From: Okapia johnstoni | Lineage: Eukaryota > Chordata > Mammalia > Artiodactyla > Giraffidae | NCBI GenBank assembly: GCA_024291935.2 | Contig: CM044307.1 | Location: 93,811,461 to 93,875,460 of the forward strand | Direction: 5' to 3' | DNA length: 64,000 nucleotides | Shown: positions 35,735-46,877 of the stretch, piece after piece | Position numbering within the stretch: the first letter of the stretch is position 1 | Layout: every line of letters begins with the position of its first letter | Notes under the pieces: generated by a model | What the model saw: only the letters and a program-made list of their open reading frames with translations | Databases searched by the model: none | What the model was told of the DNA's origin: nothing | Position numbers and translations under genes: made by a program

Positions 35735-36170
35735 AAGAGAAATAAAAGCATATGACCGTATAAAAAGACGTGTTTGTGAATATCCACAGCAGTTTTATTT
35801 GTAATAATTGAAAACAAAAAGCAATCCAAATGTCCATCAACAGGTGAGTGGATAAACTATCTATCTGTAATAGAGTAAAAATAACTACCATTATACACAA
35901 CTGCATAGATAAATATAAAAAACACAGCATGCTGGGTTAAATAAGCCAGATACAAAAGAATACACACTTTATGCTTTTATTTAAGTAACATTTTAGAATA
36001 GACAAAATTAATCTATAGGGATGGAAAGTAAAATGATAATTTTCTGAGACTAAGAGCTGGAGAAAAAGGCCAAGGAAACTTGGGATGATGGAAATATTTT
36101 GTGATATAATTGTGATGGTTATACAGGATTAAATTTATTTTTCAATGTATCAAACTTATAATGAGTGCTT
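35735..36170 (+). repeat. Old L1 3' end, sense (segment 3 of 3)
   Basis: Resumes at AAGAGAAATAAAAGCATATG, then AATATCCACAGCAGTTTTAT, CCAAATGTCCATCAACAGG, and AATCTATAGGGATGGAAAG. This order is the L1 sequence that should directly follow CCACTTCTAGGTAT at 34338, proving that the intervening block is an insertion. The right end is approximate. Confidence 0.82.
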
Positions 36171-36890
36171 TTTGTATTTTGCATATATATATATGGCTCA
36201 ATTTTAGAAAACACATTAGTATACATAATAAATGTTATAGAAATTCAAAGATGAGAGAGATCATTAGGGGCTGGCAGTTTAGAATGTAGAAATAGCAGGT
36301 CTGGCAAAACTCCAAGAAATGCAGCTGAAGATGGCAGGAAGATCATACTGGTCTGGGAGTCAGATAATCTAGCTTTGAGGTTGCTTCCTTTCATGTAAAT
36401 TTTGTTCTTAGGGATTGTAAGGGGCGGAAAGCTGTTTCTCTGTTATGATAAAGGTCAGAGAGTAATTTGGAACTGGATAAAATGAGAATTCATTGTCATT
36501 CTATGGTCATGGTCAGAAGGAAACTGAAAATTTTTTTCTAATAAGTTGCAAACAGACTCTTAGAGGATGACTCAAAAAATGTGTGACACTAAGCTGCTTT
36601 GAAAAGGTATCAGAGGCTTCTCAGTCTAAGAAAGGCTTTGGACTGGATCTGAAGACTTCTTTCCTTTTAGCCAGAGAAAAGGCCAGAGATAGTTTAAAAG
36701 ATTAATGTCAAAGCTAAAAATGTTTGCTGCTGTTTTTATTTCTTTTCCTTTTGCCCAAAATGGTTTGTGACTTTTAAAAATAAGTTACAGATTTAAAATT
36801 GTTTTATTTTTATTGCATACTTCCTTTTCTGAAACAAGATTGCTCAAATAATCTGTTCTTCATAGGAAAACCTCTCCCTCTCTCTCATAA
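36171..36890. other. Unassigned intergenic DNA
   Basis: No gene or recognisable repeat seen; AT-rich. Confidence 0.45.
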
Positions 36891-37002
36891 TTTTTTTTAA
36901 CTTTTTATTTTGAGATAATTGACACTTGCATGCAGTTATACGGAAACAATGAAGAAAATTACTGTATACCCATCGCCCAGTTTTCCGCAATATTAACATC
37001 TT
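36891..37002 (-). repeat. Old L1 3' UTR fragment, antisense
   Basis: TTTTGAGATAATTGACACTTGCATGCAG and ACCCATCGCCCAGTTTTCCGCAATATTAACATC are typical antisense L1 3'-UTR text, cut off by a short BovB tail. Confidence 0.6.
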
Positions 37003-37041
37003 AGTTCAGTTCAGTTCAGTCGTTTAGTTGTGTCCGACTCC
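37003..37041 (-). mobile_element. Very short BovB/BovA 3' tail, antisense
   Basis: Only about 39 bases: AGTTCAGTTCAGTTCAGTCG followed by TGTCCGACTCC. An extreme 5' truncation of a BovB-tailed element. Confidence 0.85.
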
Positions 37042-37054
37042 TTCTTTTCACACA

Positions 37055-38300
37055 GCATGTTTAGTTTAAAAAAAAAAAATTCCCATTCCCATGCTTGCCA
37101 AAATATTTTCCAGTATAACAGAAGCTATTTCTCTATATCCTTGTCAGCATTTGGTGTTGCATTTTTAAAAATTTTAGCCATTCTGATAAATATGTACTGG
37201 CAACTAATTGTGGTTTAATTCACATTTCCCTAGTGGAATTGCATTGAGCCTACATATCAACCTGGGGAGAACTGACATCTTTACTATGTTGAGTTTTCCA
37301 ATCTATGAACATGGTGAAAGTGAAAGTGAAGGTCGCTCAGTTGTTTCCAACTCTTTGAGACCCATGGACTGTACAGTTCATGGAATTCTCCAGGCCAGAA
37401 TACTGGAGTGGGTAGCCTTTCCCTTCTCCAGGGGATCTTCCCAACCTAGGGATCATACCCAGGTCTCCCGCATTGCAGGAGGATTCTTTACCAGCTGAGC
37501 CACAAGGGAAGCCCAAGAATATGAAGTGGGTAGCCTATCCCTTCTCCAGTGGATATTCCCAACTGAGGAATCAAACCAGGGTCTCCTGCATTGCAGGTGG
37601 ATTTTTTTTTACCAACTAAGCTATGAGGGAAGCCCGTGAACATGGTATGTTTCTCTATTTAGGTCATCACTCACTTCCTTCATTAGCATTTGTAAATAGC
37701 TAATAGCAAGCAAATAGTGTGCATATATTGTAAAGTTTCTACATATGTATTTCACTTTCTTTGGAATGGTTAAAAGTGTATTTTAGTTTTGGTGTTTGTG
37801 TGTTTTATTGCTATTATATAGAAATGACATTAATTTTTCTTCATTGATATTAATTCCATGATCTTGCTGAAATAAATTTTTAGGTTCTAGGACTTTTATT
37901 TATGAAGAATCATTAGGATTTTCTAGATAGTCAAGTCATCTGTAAATAGGGACAGTTTTATTTCTTCATTTCCAATTTTGTATGCCTTTTTATTTCATTT
38001 TATTGCCTTAATGCAGTGGCTAGAACTTCTAGTACTATATTGAAAATAGTGGTTAGAATTGAATCCTTGCTTTGTTCCCTGTCTTAGAAGGAGGCATTCT
38101 GTCACTATTAAGAATGATAGCTATAGTGTTTTCTTTAGATGCTCTTTATCAACTTGAGATAGTTATTGTCTACTCCTAGCTTGCTGAGAGCTTTAAAATT
38201 ATGAATGAGTATTGGATTTTGTCAAATGCTTTTTCTGTGTCAATTTATATAATCATCTTTTTTAGGCTCTTTTCTCCTCATTCTGTAAGTTTTAGGCTTT
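37055..38300 (-). repeat. Old L1 ORF2, antisense, split by a SINE
   Basis: GGGGAGAACTGACATCTTTA, TTGAGTTTTCCAATCTATGAACATGG and, after the SINE, GGTATGTTTCTCTATTTAGG form a continuous antisense L1 ORF2 stretch. Later landmarks are GTCATCTGTAAATAGGGACAG and AATGCTTTTTCTGTGTCAAT. Heavily diverged. Confidence 0.82.
37316..37636 (-). mobile_element. Dimeric Bov-tA SINE, antisense, 10-bp target-site duplication
   Basis: A full antisense Bov-tA (37316-37515) is followed by a second, partial one (37516-37636), each ending in its own tRNA-derived head (GGCTTCCC complement). Flanked by TGAACATGGT at 37306-37315 and 37637-37646, so the dimer inserted as one unit into the L1. Confidence 0.93.
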
Positions 38301-38635
38301 GATGATGAAACTTGCTATGAAAATGAAGTCTTGGTGGAAAGTTAGGTGTCAGTCATGTTTAGGAAATATTCGGAGTACTGGAAGAAAGTATAGATCAAAT
38401 ACTGGAGTCGTAATAGTATAAGAATTTCCTAATGTACATTTGAAGTTGAGCAAAGTATTGAATTCTTAATAAATGGCAGCATACAGAAGGATACAAATAT
38501 TTGTGGATTCTGGAACAAAGGGAATGTATTTGCTATTAAAATACAAGACACATGACTTTCTGGGATTCACTGTGCCCTAAGTGTAGTAGCTTCATTTCAA
38601 TAAATAATATTAAGCAGTAATATTTCTTCAACTTT
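38301..38635. other. Unassigned intergenic DNA
   Basis: No gene or recognisable repeat seen. Confidence 0.4.
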
Positions 38636-39588
38636 ACAGGGACTTACACTCTATTCATTCTGTCTCATTTTCACTGTCTTTAACATACCGTCATTTTCCT
38701 CACTACCAGTTTTGATTCCATGGTCCACATTTAACATCGCTCCCTTGCCAATACCCTTTATCTCCCTTGCTCCACTCTCCCACCATTGTGGTTGCCTAGC
38801 TCTGATTCCTACTAAATCCAACTCCACAACTACTCCAGGCCTGCACTCACATGGCCGAGAGTAGCTTCAAAAAACTTTAAATTTGTGTCCACTCATATCA
38901 GGTGGGCACTTGGATCCAATAATCCCAAAGCCCAACAGTTCCATTTTCTATTTTTTATTTATGCACCCTCTCAGATTACTGTAGCATATTTTCCCTTATT
39001 TCCTGAAATATTCAACACTTTTACTCAGCTGATGACCTTGCTTTCTATTTTGACTGAGAAAATAGAAACAATTGAGACAGAATTTTCACAAACATTCATC
39101 CATTTTCAGAGTGTTCCCACTTAACCATCTTCCTACTGGTTCCTACAGATCAACTGTCCTCAAACCAAGCTCCCCTTCTCTTTACTTTTAGAACCCATTC
39201 TCTCGTACCCAGCCTAGGATGTAATAACTCCATCAACTCCTCCCATTCTCTCCTGTATTAAGATTTTCTCTCCAATTGCATCATTCCCATCAGTATGTAA
39301 GTATGTTATAATGCACTCCAACTTTCTCCTGGATAAACAATCCCATCTCTTAATTCTGTATCCTGTCCTGGATGATGCTCTGATTCTCTACCACCCTTTA
39401 CAGAAAAAACAATGGAAATATTTGCCTGGACTCACTACTTACCACTACTTTCTTCCCATTCACACCTGAACCCTCTCCAATTAGGCTTTTGCCACTAGCA
39501 CTCTTTGGATCCAGTTCATGTGGAGGTCACTAATGGCCTCTACATTGCCAAATATAATGACCAATTCTTGGACCACATAGTTTTACAA
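38636..39588 (+). repeat. Ancient LINE-derived sequence, family uncertain
   Basis: C- and T-rich text with TTTTGACTGAGAAAATAGAA, CATCATTCCCATCAGTATGTAAG and GTTCATGTGGAGGTCACTAATGGCCTC recalls an old mammalian LINE-associated repeat. I cannot decide between L1M and L2 types. The 79-residue frame at 38885-39124 is not a gene. Confidence 0.45.
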
Positions 39589-39697
39589 TTTTTAAAAATT
39601 TTATTTAAGAGTAGTTGGTTTACAATGTTGTGCTAATTTAGGCTTTACAGCAAAGTGACTCGATTTTTTATATATACATATATATATATATATGTGT
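39589..39697 (-). repeat. L1 3' region, antisense (left half)
   Basis: TAGTTGGTTTACAATGTTGT and TTTACAGCAAAGTGACTCG are the standard start of a widespread cetartiodactyl L1-derived antisense block. It continues at 40780 after a BovB insertion. Confidence 0.7.
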
Positions 39698-40752
39698 AGT
39701 TGTTAATTCACTCAGTCATGTCTGACTATCTGCGATCCCATAGACCACAGCACACCAGGCCTCCCTGTCCTTCACTATTTCCCAGATCTTGCTCAACTCA
39801 TGTCCGTTGAGTCGGTGATGCTATCCAACCATCTCATCCTCTGTGCCCCCTTCTCCTCCTGCCCTCACTCTTTCCCAGCATCAAGGTCTTTCCAGTGAGT
39901 TGGCTCTTTGTATCAGGTGACTGAATGATTGGAGCTTCAGCTTCAGCATCAGTCCTTCCAATGAATATTCAGGATTGATTCCCTTTAGGATTGACTGGTT
40001 TGATCTCTTTGTTGTCCAAGGGACTCTCAAGAATCTTCTCCAGCACCACAGTTCAAAAAGCATCAATTCTTCATCATTCAGCTTTCTTTATGGTCCAACT
40101 CTCACGTCCGTATATGACTACTGGAAAAATCATAGCTTTGACTATATGGACCTTTGTTGTCAAAGTGATGTCTTTGTTTTTTAACGTGCTGTCTAGGTTT
40201 GTCATAGCTTTCCTTCCAAGGAGCAAGCATCTTTTAATTTCATGGCTGCTGTCACCATTCACAGTGATTTTGGAGACCAAGAAAATAGTCTGTTACTGTT
40301 TCCATTTTTTTCCCACCTATTTGCCATGAAGTGATGGGACCAGATGCCATGATCTTAGTTTTCTGAATGTTGAGCTTTAAACCAGCTTTTTCACTCTTCT
40401 CTTTCACCTTCATCAAGAGGTTCCTCTTTGCTTTCTGCCATTAGGGTGGTGTCATCCGTATATCTGAGGTTATTGATAATTCTCTCAGCAGTCTTGATTC
40501 CAGTTCGTGATTCATCCAGCCTGGCATTTCGCATGATGTACTCTGCATATAAGTTAAATAAGCAGGGTGACAATATACAGCCTTGCTGTACTCCTTTCCC
40601 AATTTTGAACCATGTCTGGTTCTAATTGTTGTTTCTTGACCTGCATACAGATTTCTCAGGAGGCAGGTAAGGTAGTCTGGTATTCCCATCTCTTGAAGAA
40701 TTTTCCACGGTTTGTTGTGACCCACACAGTCAAAGGCTTTAGCATAGTCAAT
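39698..40752 (-). mobile_element. BovB LINE 3' fragment, antisense, in L1
   Basis: Antisense BovB from near the 3' end (TCACTCAGTCATGTCTGACT) to the RT palm (AAAGGCTTTAGCATAGTCAATA). Older, with many indels; minus-strand frames at 40794-40441, 40280-40074 and 40066-39881 are separate pieces. AT-rich TACATATAT sequences lie on both sides and could be a target-site duplication, but low complexity makes this unsafe. Confidence 0.93.
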
Positions 40753-40779
40753 ATGAAAAGGAATACATATATGTGTATA

Positions 40780-40985
40780 TATATTCTTTTTCATATTCTT
40801 TTCTATTCTGTTTTATCACTGATATTGAATACAGTTTCCTGTGCTGTGCAGTAGGACCCTGTCGTTTAGCCATCCTGTATATAATAATCTGAACCTGCTA
40901 ATCCCAAGCTCTTAATACTTCCCTTCACACCGCCCCACCCACCCCCCAGCAACCACATGTCTATTCTCTATGTTGGAACACATAG
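40780..40985 (-). repeat. L1 3' region, antisense (right half)
   Basis: TTTTTCATATTCTTTTCTAT, GATATTGAATACAGTTTCCTGTGCTGTGCAGTAGG and AGCAACCACATGTCTATTCTC continue the block interrupted at 39697. Confidence 0.72.
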
Positions 40986-40989
40986 TTTT

Positions 40990-42035
40990 GAGAGTCAGAA
41001 ATGCAGACACAAAAATCTTGATCTTGCCTTTCTCTAAGTCTTTGTGTTATCAATAAATGTCAATACCAACCTCTTAGCTTCTCAGATAAAATGTCATAGT
41101 GTCAACCAGAGGTCCCTCAATGTACGCCATGTAGTTCTTTAGCAACGCCCCATTACTTCTTACCACCACTGCTGCCACTACCCTGGTCTAAGCTACAGTC
41201 ATCCCTTTCACAACAGACTATATCATGCCCCACCCAGAATAAAAGCCAAAGTCTTTGAGGCAGCCTTCACACCTTATGCAGGCTTGCTTCTGGATCATGT
41301 TTCTGACCCCACCTCTTTTCCTCTGTCCCTGACTGACTGCACTCCAGCCACACAGGGCTTCTTGCTCCACTTCAAACACACCAGCCACACTCCTATCTTG
41401 GGGCCTTTTGCCTATGATGCTCAGTTATCTACATATCTCAATTCCTACAGATCTTCATTCAGATGTGAGGCCTTCCTTGTCATGTTTAATATTGCAGCCC
41501 ATCTTCCTGGGTGTAGCACTCTCTATATCCCTTCTCTTATCTTTTATTTTTATTTAAACATTTAAAAAATTTTCTGTCCCCCCATTAAAATGTGAGCTCC
41601 ATGAGGTCAGGACTTTTAATCAGTCGTGATCACTATGCCAAGAACAGTACCTTGCATATAGCTGTTTATTTTTTTAAGTTTTTATTTATTTGTTTATTTT
41701 TGGCTTCCCTGAGTCTTCAGTTGCTCTGTGCGGGCTTTCTCTAGTTGTGGGGAGTGGGGGCCGCTCCTCACTGTAGAGCGTGGGCTTCTCATTGCAGTGG
41801 CTTCTCGTGCAGCACAGGCTCTAGGTCTGCGGGCTTCAGGAGTTGTGGCTCATGGGCTTAGATGGTCTGCGGCATGTGGAATGTTCCCACAGCAGGGACT
41901 GAACCCATGTCTCCTGCATTGGCAGGCAGATTCTTATCCTCTGCACCACCAGGGAAGTCCCTCTTTAGAAAAAAAAAAAAAAAGCTGTTTCTTAATAAAT
42001 TTTGCTGAATAAATGAATGAATAAATACATAAATA
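40990..42035 (+). repeat. L2 LINE fragment, sense, split by a CHR SINE
   Basis: CCCTGGTCTAAGCTACAGTC, CAGAATAAAAGCCAAAGTC, GGGGCCTTTTGCCTATGATG, GTGAGCTCCATGAGGTCAGG and AGAACAGTACCTTGCATATAG follow L2. After the SINE it resumes with AATTTTGCTGAATAAATGAATG. The frame at 41284-41565 is L2-derived. Confidence 0.78.
41668..41982 (-). mobile_element. CHR-type SINE, antisense, 8-bp target-site duplication
   Basis: TTTTTGGCTTCCCTGAGTCTTC, GGGCTTTCTCTAGTTGTGGG, GGAATGTTCCCACAGCAGGG and CACCAGGGAAGTCCC mark an antisense CHR SINE. AGCTGTTT flanks it at 41660-41667 and 41983-41990. An A-run of 15 bases at 41969-41983 sits at the SINE head side, which is unusual because the SINE tail should be at the other end. 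Confidence 0.9.
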
Positions 42036-43039
42036 AAATACAAGGCTGATAATCTTGGGACAGTTTTAAGAAAAGCAACCTTGGGATCCAATGCTTGCAT
42101 TAGTGCTATGCAGAGGAGAGACCCCTGTGAGTTGGGGAATGCATCCCAGCCCCTTCCTTGTGGTACCCAGAACATCTCAGGAAGCTGCGGTCCTTTGGGA
42201 GCTGCCTGCCGGGCAGGCCTGGGTCCAGAAGAACCATCTTAGGATTGTCCTCTGCACAGAGATGTGGCTTCTCGAGAGTGGCTGCCCTGGATGATATCAA
42301 ATAATAGCATTAACACCAGCTGCATGTAAACACGGTACTATGATCAAAATGTAGCAGGCAGTTCAAATTTCTTGACTTTAGTGATATTGAAAGGAAAGAA
42401 GATATTAGCAATGGTTTTCATGAAGCCACAAATAGTGCCCCCTTGTTGCTTTGTTTTCATCACCACCACCACCGCCACCATCATCATCATTGAATCAGTG
42501 GTTATAAGGAGAAAAGCACAAGACAGACTATCTTATACTCTGTTTCTCAAGTTTGTGTGAGGCAGATTCTGGCAAGAGAACTAAAGTGTCTCCTCAAGTA
42601 CAACTTAGTGCGTTTGTTTCTCAGACGCTTCTGAATGATGAATGTTGCTTGAGACCTTACTCTGATTGTTGTTGCCTTCTCTCCATCGTGCCTGTCATTA
42701 CTCAAGAATGGTGGCCATTTTAATTGTAGCCAAGGTAATTTGAATTTAGATCTTCTAAAGCTTCTTCTAACAACTTCCCACATTCCTGACAGGTGCTGTT
42801 TAGAGTGGCAGACTGTTTCATTTCCCTGACAAGGCAGGGGAAGATGGTTTTAGAAAGTTAAAAAAAAAAAAAAGAGCTAAAGAAAGGGGAATATGTTTAC
42901 AGTCCTGATTTCCTTTCTTTTTATGTTCTAAATGAAAGATTTGAGTACTTTAGATTATAGGGCAAGAACAATTGCTGGAGGTCCACTTCTGTTTAAATAA
43001 TTTCAAGAACAATTTTGATCCCTGGTACAAGAGGAGAAT
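42036..43039. other. Unassigned intergenic DNA with (CAC/CAT)n
   Basis: No gene seen. A trinucleotide tract (CACCACCACCACCGCCACC then ATCATCATCATC) lies at 42461-42492. Short frames at 42091-42294 and 42547-42783 show no recognisable motif. Confidence 0.45.
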
Positions 43040-43041
43040 GG

Positions 43042-43245
43042 CTTCCTAGCTAGCTCATTGGCAAAGAATCTGCCTGCCAATGCAGGAAACTCCACTTCTA
43101 TCCCTGGGTAAGATCCCCTGGAGAAGGAAATGGCAACCCACCCCAGTATTCTTGCCTGGGAAATCTCATGGACAGAGGAACCTGGCGGGCTGCAGTCCAT
43201 GGGGTTGCAAAAGAGTCAGACAAGACTTAGTGACTAAACAGCAAC
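43042..43245 (+). mobile_element. Bov-tA SINE, sense
   Basis: GGCAAAGAATCTGCCTGCCA head, GATCCCCTGGAGAAGGAAATG body, GGCTGCAGTCCATGGGGTTG and GACAAGACTTAGTGACTAAAC end. Its translation HGQRNLAGCSPWGCKRV is the usual SINE peptide, not a gene. Confidence 0.92.
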
Positions 43246-43246
43246 A

Positions 43247-43725
43247 TAGAAGAAAGAAGGAAAATAGTGATAAAGAATAAGGGATGTGAAGACTACTGGG
43301 GGATGAAGGAGGGGGGAGAGGGTAAGTGTATAGGGATTTTTACTGTCGCATCAGGTACTACTTTGTCATAAAGGTGGGCAAGGTGACACAAGGGATTTTA
43401 TGTTTAGAATCGGTTCTTCCAGTAAGGTGAATGCCGCTTCCAAAATAAATTAATTGAGGAAGAAAGGGAGGAAGAAAGTGAAAGCAAAGAAAAAGAGAAA
43501 GGTAACTGCAGACTGTATCCTCAGAATGTCTTTTGCTGTGTTTTAAATGGGTGCATGGAATACGTGAAGGGAAGAGTGTGCAGACGCAAAGACAGGATGC
43601 CAGGAGAGTAGCTAAAAACTCTACAGGTTGTGGAAAAATTGGTTGGTTGACATTGTATGATTAGTTCATCTTCTTTGCCACTTTCCTGGTGCTCCTATTA
43701 CTGTTTTTCAAGCAGTGTTCCTTTT
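43247..43725. other. Unassigned intergenic DNA, purine-rich
   Basis: GGAAGAAAGGGAGG-type purine runs at 43455-43505; otherwise nothing recognised. Confidence 0.4.
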
Positions 43726-43736
43726 CTGGCTTGTAT

Positions 43737-44006
43737 GACTTTATTTTTTATAAAAATTTGTTTTTATTTTTGGCTGTGCTGGGTCTTCATTGCTGTGTGA
43801 GGGCTTTCTGTTGTTGCAAAAAGTGAGTCTGCACTTCCTTGCGATGCACTGGCTTCTCACTGTGCTGCCTTCTCTTGTGGCCTGCAGGCACAAGGCACGT
43901 GGGCTTCACGGCCCCAAGGCATGTGGAATCTTCCTGGACTAGGGATTGAACCCTTTTCCCCTCATTGGCAGGTGGATGCTCAACCACTGGGCCACCAGGG
44001 AAGTCC
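43737..44006 (-). mobile_element. CHR-type SINE, antisense, 11-bp target-site duplication
   Basis: TTTTTGGCTGTGCTGGGTCT, GGAATCTTCCTGGACTAGGG and CCACTGGGCCACCAGGGAAG are antisense CHR motifs. CTGGCTTGTAT (43726-43736) and CTGGCTTGTGT (44007-44017) flank it. Confidence 0.92.
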
Positions 44007-44061
44007 CTGGCTTGTGTAACCGTAGAGCTGTGCATTGGAGATTTAAAAGCATACCAATGAG

Positions 44062-45330
44062 GGTGGAATGTTTTTAAAATTTTAATTTATTTTCAAATAA
44101 TTTCCAACTCTAAGAAAAGTTGCATGAATGGCATGACAATCTCCTGAATATCCTTTTTCCAAATTTAAATTTTGCCAGTTGTTCTAACAGTGCCCTCATA
44201 ACAAAATGTCCAATTCAGGACCACACATTGTACTCAACTGTCATACCTCTCTTGGTCTAGAAGAATTCCTCAGTCTACTGGACTTTCAGGAACTTGACAT
44301 TTTTGAAGTTCATTTTGTAGAAACCTTCTAAATTTATGTTTGTTTGATATTTCCTCTTGATTATAACCAGGTAATGATTTTGTTCTGAAATATTAGAGAA
44401 GTGATGTATTTTTCTCATTGTATCTTGTCCAGTGGCACATGATATTGCTTTGTCCCATTACTGGTATAGTTAACTTTGAACTTGATTCAGATGGTGTTTG
44501 TGAGGTTTCTACACTGTAAAGTGAAGTTTTCATTTCGTTTGTAACTAATAGATATTTTATAGAAGTGCACTTTGAGTTGTAAGATCCTTCCTCATCTTAC
44601 TTTCACCCACTAATTTTGGCATTCATTGATGTGCCTTGCCTGAATTCCTTCAAAATTTTTAGTTGGACTTCTAAGAAAGAGATTTCTTTCCTTTCTGTTT
44701 ATCTACTTACTTATATCAGTGTGCATTCATGGATTCCATTATATTCCATTATATTTGGGTTATAATCCATTACTGTATTACTTATTTTGATGCCCAAATG
44801 GTTCCAGATTTGCTCAGTGGGAGCTCCTTCACGGTGGCTCCTGAGTTTTTGGTTACGTCTCTATCATTCTTTTTTGAGAACTTCTTTATTTTCTGGCGCA
44901 TGGGCATGTTGAAAGCTCATCTTGTTCTTTCCCTGATCCTGACCTTCAGAATCTCCATGAACCCTAAAAAGATGTATTTAGAAACCAAGACTTGGGCATT
45001 AAGTTTGCTCATTGCTACTCAGGTCCTCTTAGCGGACACACACACAATTTAAATATCTACATGCATATATCCATATCTGTAAAATTATATGTTGACAGCC
45101 ACTCTTTCAATTGTAAGTCAGTGATCCAAAACCATGGCATTCATCTTAACTTTTCCCCTTTCTGAATTTGTGCCTTCCTTCTCCAGTACTAAAAATCTTG
45201 ATTCCCTATATGTAGCCCATCAGTTAATTCCTCCAGAATTCTAACCTACTTGCAAGCCCACCTTGTGTGGGCTCTGATTCCCACCAAACTGCCTTCCTGC
45301 CCACTCCAACACCCCTTTGTGTGGACCCTG
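44062..45330 (-). repeat. Old L1 3' UTR, antisense
   Basis: TGTCCAATTCAGGACCACAC, CAGTGGCACATGATATTGCTTTGTCCCATTACTGG, GGTTATAATCCATTACTGT and CCCAAATGGTTCCAGATTTG are known antisense L1 3'-UTR text. The 107-residue frame at 44729-45052 is repeat-derived. The right boundary is approximate. Confidence 0.7.
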
Positions 45331-45654
45331 ACACACTATACAGCCTTTCTGCTGCAAAGAAAGGAAGGCAGGTATTACTCTGATTTTTAACTGAGCTTTC
45401 TGCATTGGTTGGTTATCTTGGCATCATAGAAATACAGTAGTGAATTGATAACAGTGCCATTAAAACAGCATATGGTTTATCTACTCAAATTCAGTTTAAT
45501 GAAATATTGCATATATTACACATATTTTATACTTACATCTGAATGTACATATTGCTTACATAGGGATGCCTACACAGAACCAGGGTTTACTGCCTTTTAT
45601 GGGCAGTTTAGGGAATTTTTCAAGGGCAAGTTTGACCACAGGTGCTTCTTACTT
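45331..45654. other. Unassigned intergenic DNA
   Basis: No gene or recognisable repeat seen. Confidence 0.4.
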
Positions 45655-45875
45655 CAGGTTTCCCTGGTGACAGTGGTAGAGAATACACCTGCAAGGCAGG
45701 AGATGTGGGAGACGTGGGTTTGAGCCCTGGGTCAGGAAGATCCCCTGCAGGTGGAAATGGAAACCCACTCCAGTATTCTTGCCTGGGAAGTTCCATGGAT
45801 AGAGCAGCCTGCTTGGCTGCAGTCCATGGGTTCACAAAGAGTTGGACGTGCCCGAGAGACTGAGCAGACGTGCAC
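45655..45875 (+). mobile_element. Bov-tA SINE, sense
   Basis: GGTTTCCCTGGTGACAGTGG head, GTTTGAGCCCTGGGTCAGG, CTGCAGTCCATGGGTTCACA and GACGTGCCCGAGAGACTGAG end. Confidence 0.92.
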
Positions 45876-46376
45876 ACTTCTTTTATAAGCCAGCTGCGGA
45901 CTCTGACTCCTGTGTAAAGTGCGATGCCTCTGTGCACCTAAACTGTCTCAACATCTAGTCAGATTCTCCTTTGGGAGAATACATCACTTTGGTCTCCAAG
46001 GATCAGATGCTAAGTCTAGATCTTATTTATCTATTACTGGCTTATTCAAGGAAAATGATACAGTTTTTGTTTGTTAGTTCATTCCCTCAAGATAAAATGC
46101 TTTCAGCAAGTACTCTGACACGTTTCTAGGCCAGAGCTAGGGAAGAGCAAGGTCTTGGCTATTGGACCAACTCCAGTAGGATGGCTCACTGGGGCCGTTC
46201 ATAGAAGGCCAAATTGCAGGGCGCCCTCACCAGGCATGGAGGCCAGAGTGCTGGGCAGGGAGGAGGAAACAAGGCTTAAACCATGGGGAGAAATGACAGA
46301 GGCCAAGAAGCTGGTGACAAATACCGAATGGACCGTCTGTTCATCCAACATGTGCTTATTAAGACATGTGTGATTG
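45876..46376. other. Unassigned intergenic DNA
   Basis: No gene or recognisable repeat seen. Confidence 0.4.
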
Positions 46377-46603
46377 CGTGTGTGCTCGGTTGGGTCTGAC
46401 TCTATGACTTTTGGGACTGTAGTCTGCCAGGCTTCTCTGTCCATTTCCCACGCAAGGATACGTGTGATTTCCCAGCAAGAATACTGGAGTGGGTTGCCAT
46501 TTTCTTCCCCAGGGGATCTTCCCTACCCAGGGATCGATCCCACGTCTTTTATGTCTCCTGCATTAGCAGGCAGGTTCTTTACCACTAGGGCCACCTGGTA
46601 AGC
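46377..46603 (-). mobile_element. Bov-tA SINE, antisense
   Basis: CTCGGTTGGGTCTGACTCTA, GACTGTAGTCTGCCAGGCTT, ACTGGAGTGGGTTGCCATTT, GATCTTCCCTACCCAGGGAT and the head TTCTTTACCACTAGGGCCAC. Confidence 0.92.
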
Positions 46604-46707
46604 CGATCTTCAGTTAAATTGGCATTTTGTTTATTACTCATTATCTATAACATTTTTGAATGGCTATTGAGTAAATGAAGGATATTCAATTTGGTTTCAA
46701 GTTTTCT

Positions 46708-46868
46708 CAGTTCAGTTCAGTCGCTCAGTTGTGTCCGACTCCTTGCGACCCCATGGACCGCAGCACGCCAGGCCTCCCTGTCCATCACCAACTCCCAGAG
46801 CTTACTCAAACTTATGTCCATCAAGTCGGTGATGCCATCCTCTGTCATCCCCTTCTCCTCCTGCCTTA
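46708..46868 (-). mobile_element. Short BovB 3' fragment, antisense, 9-bp target-site duplication
   Basis: CAGTTCAGTTCAGTCGCTCAG to CCCCTTCTCCTCCTGCC, only 161 bases, with a small internal deletion (GCCATCC joined to TCTGTC). AAGTTTTCT flanks it at 46699-46707 and 46869-46877. Confidence 0.95.
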
Positions 46869-46877
46869 AAGTTTTCT

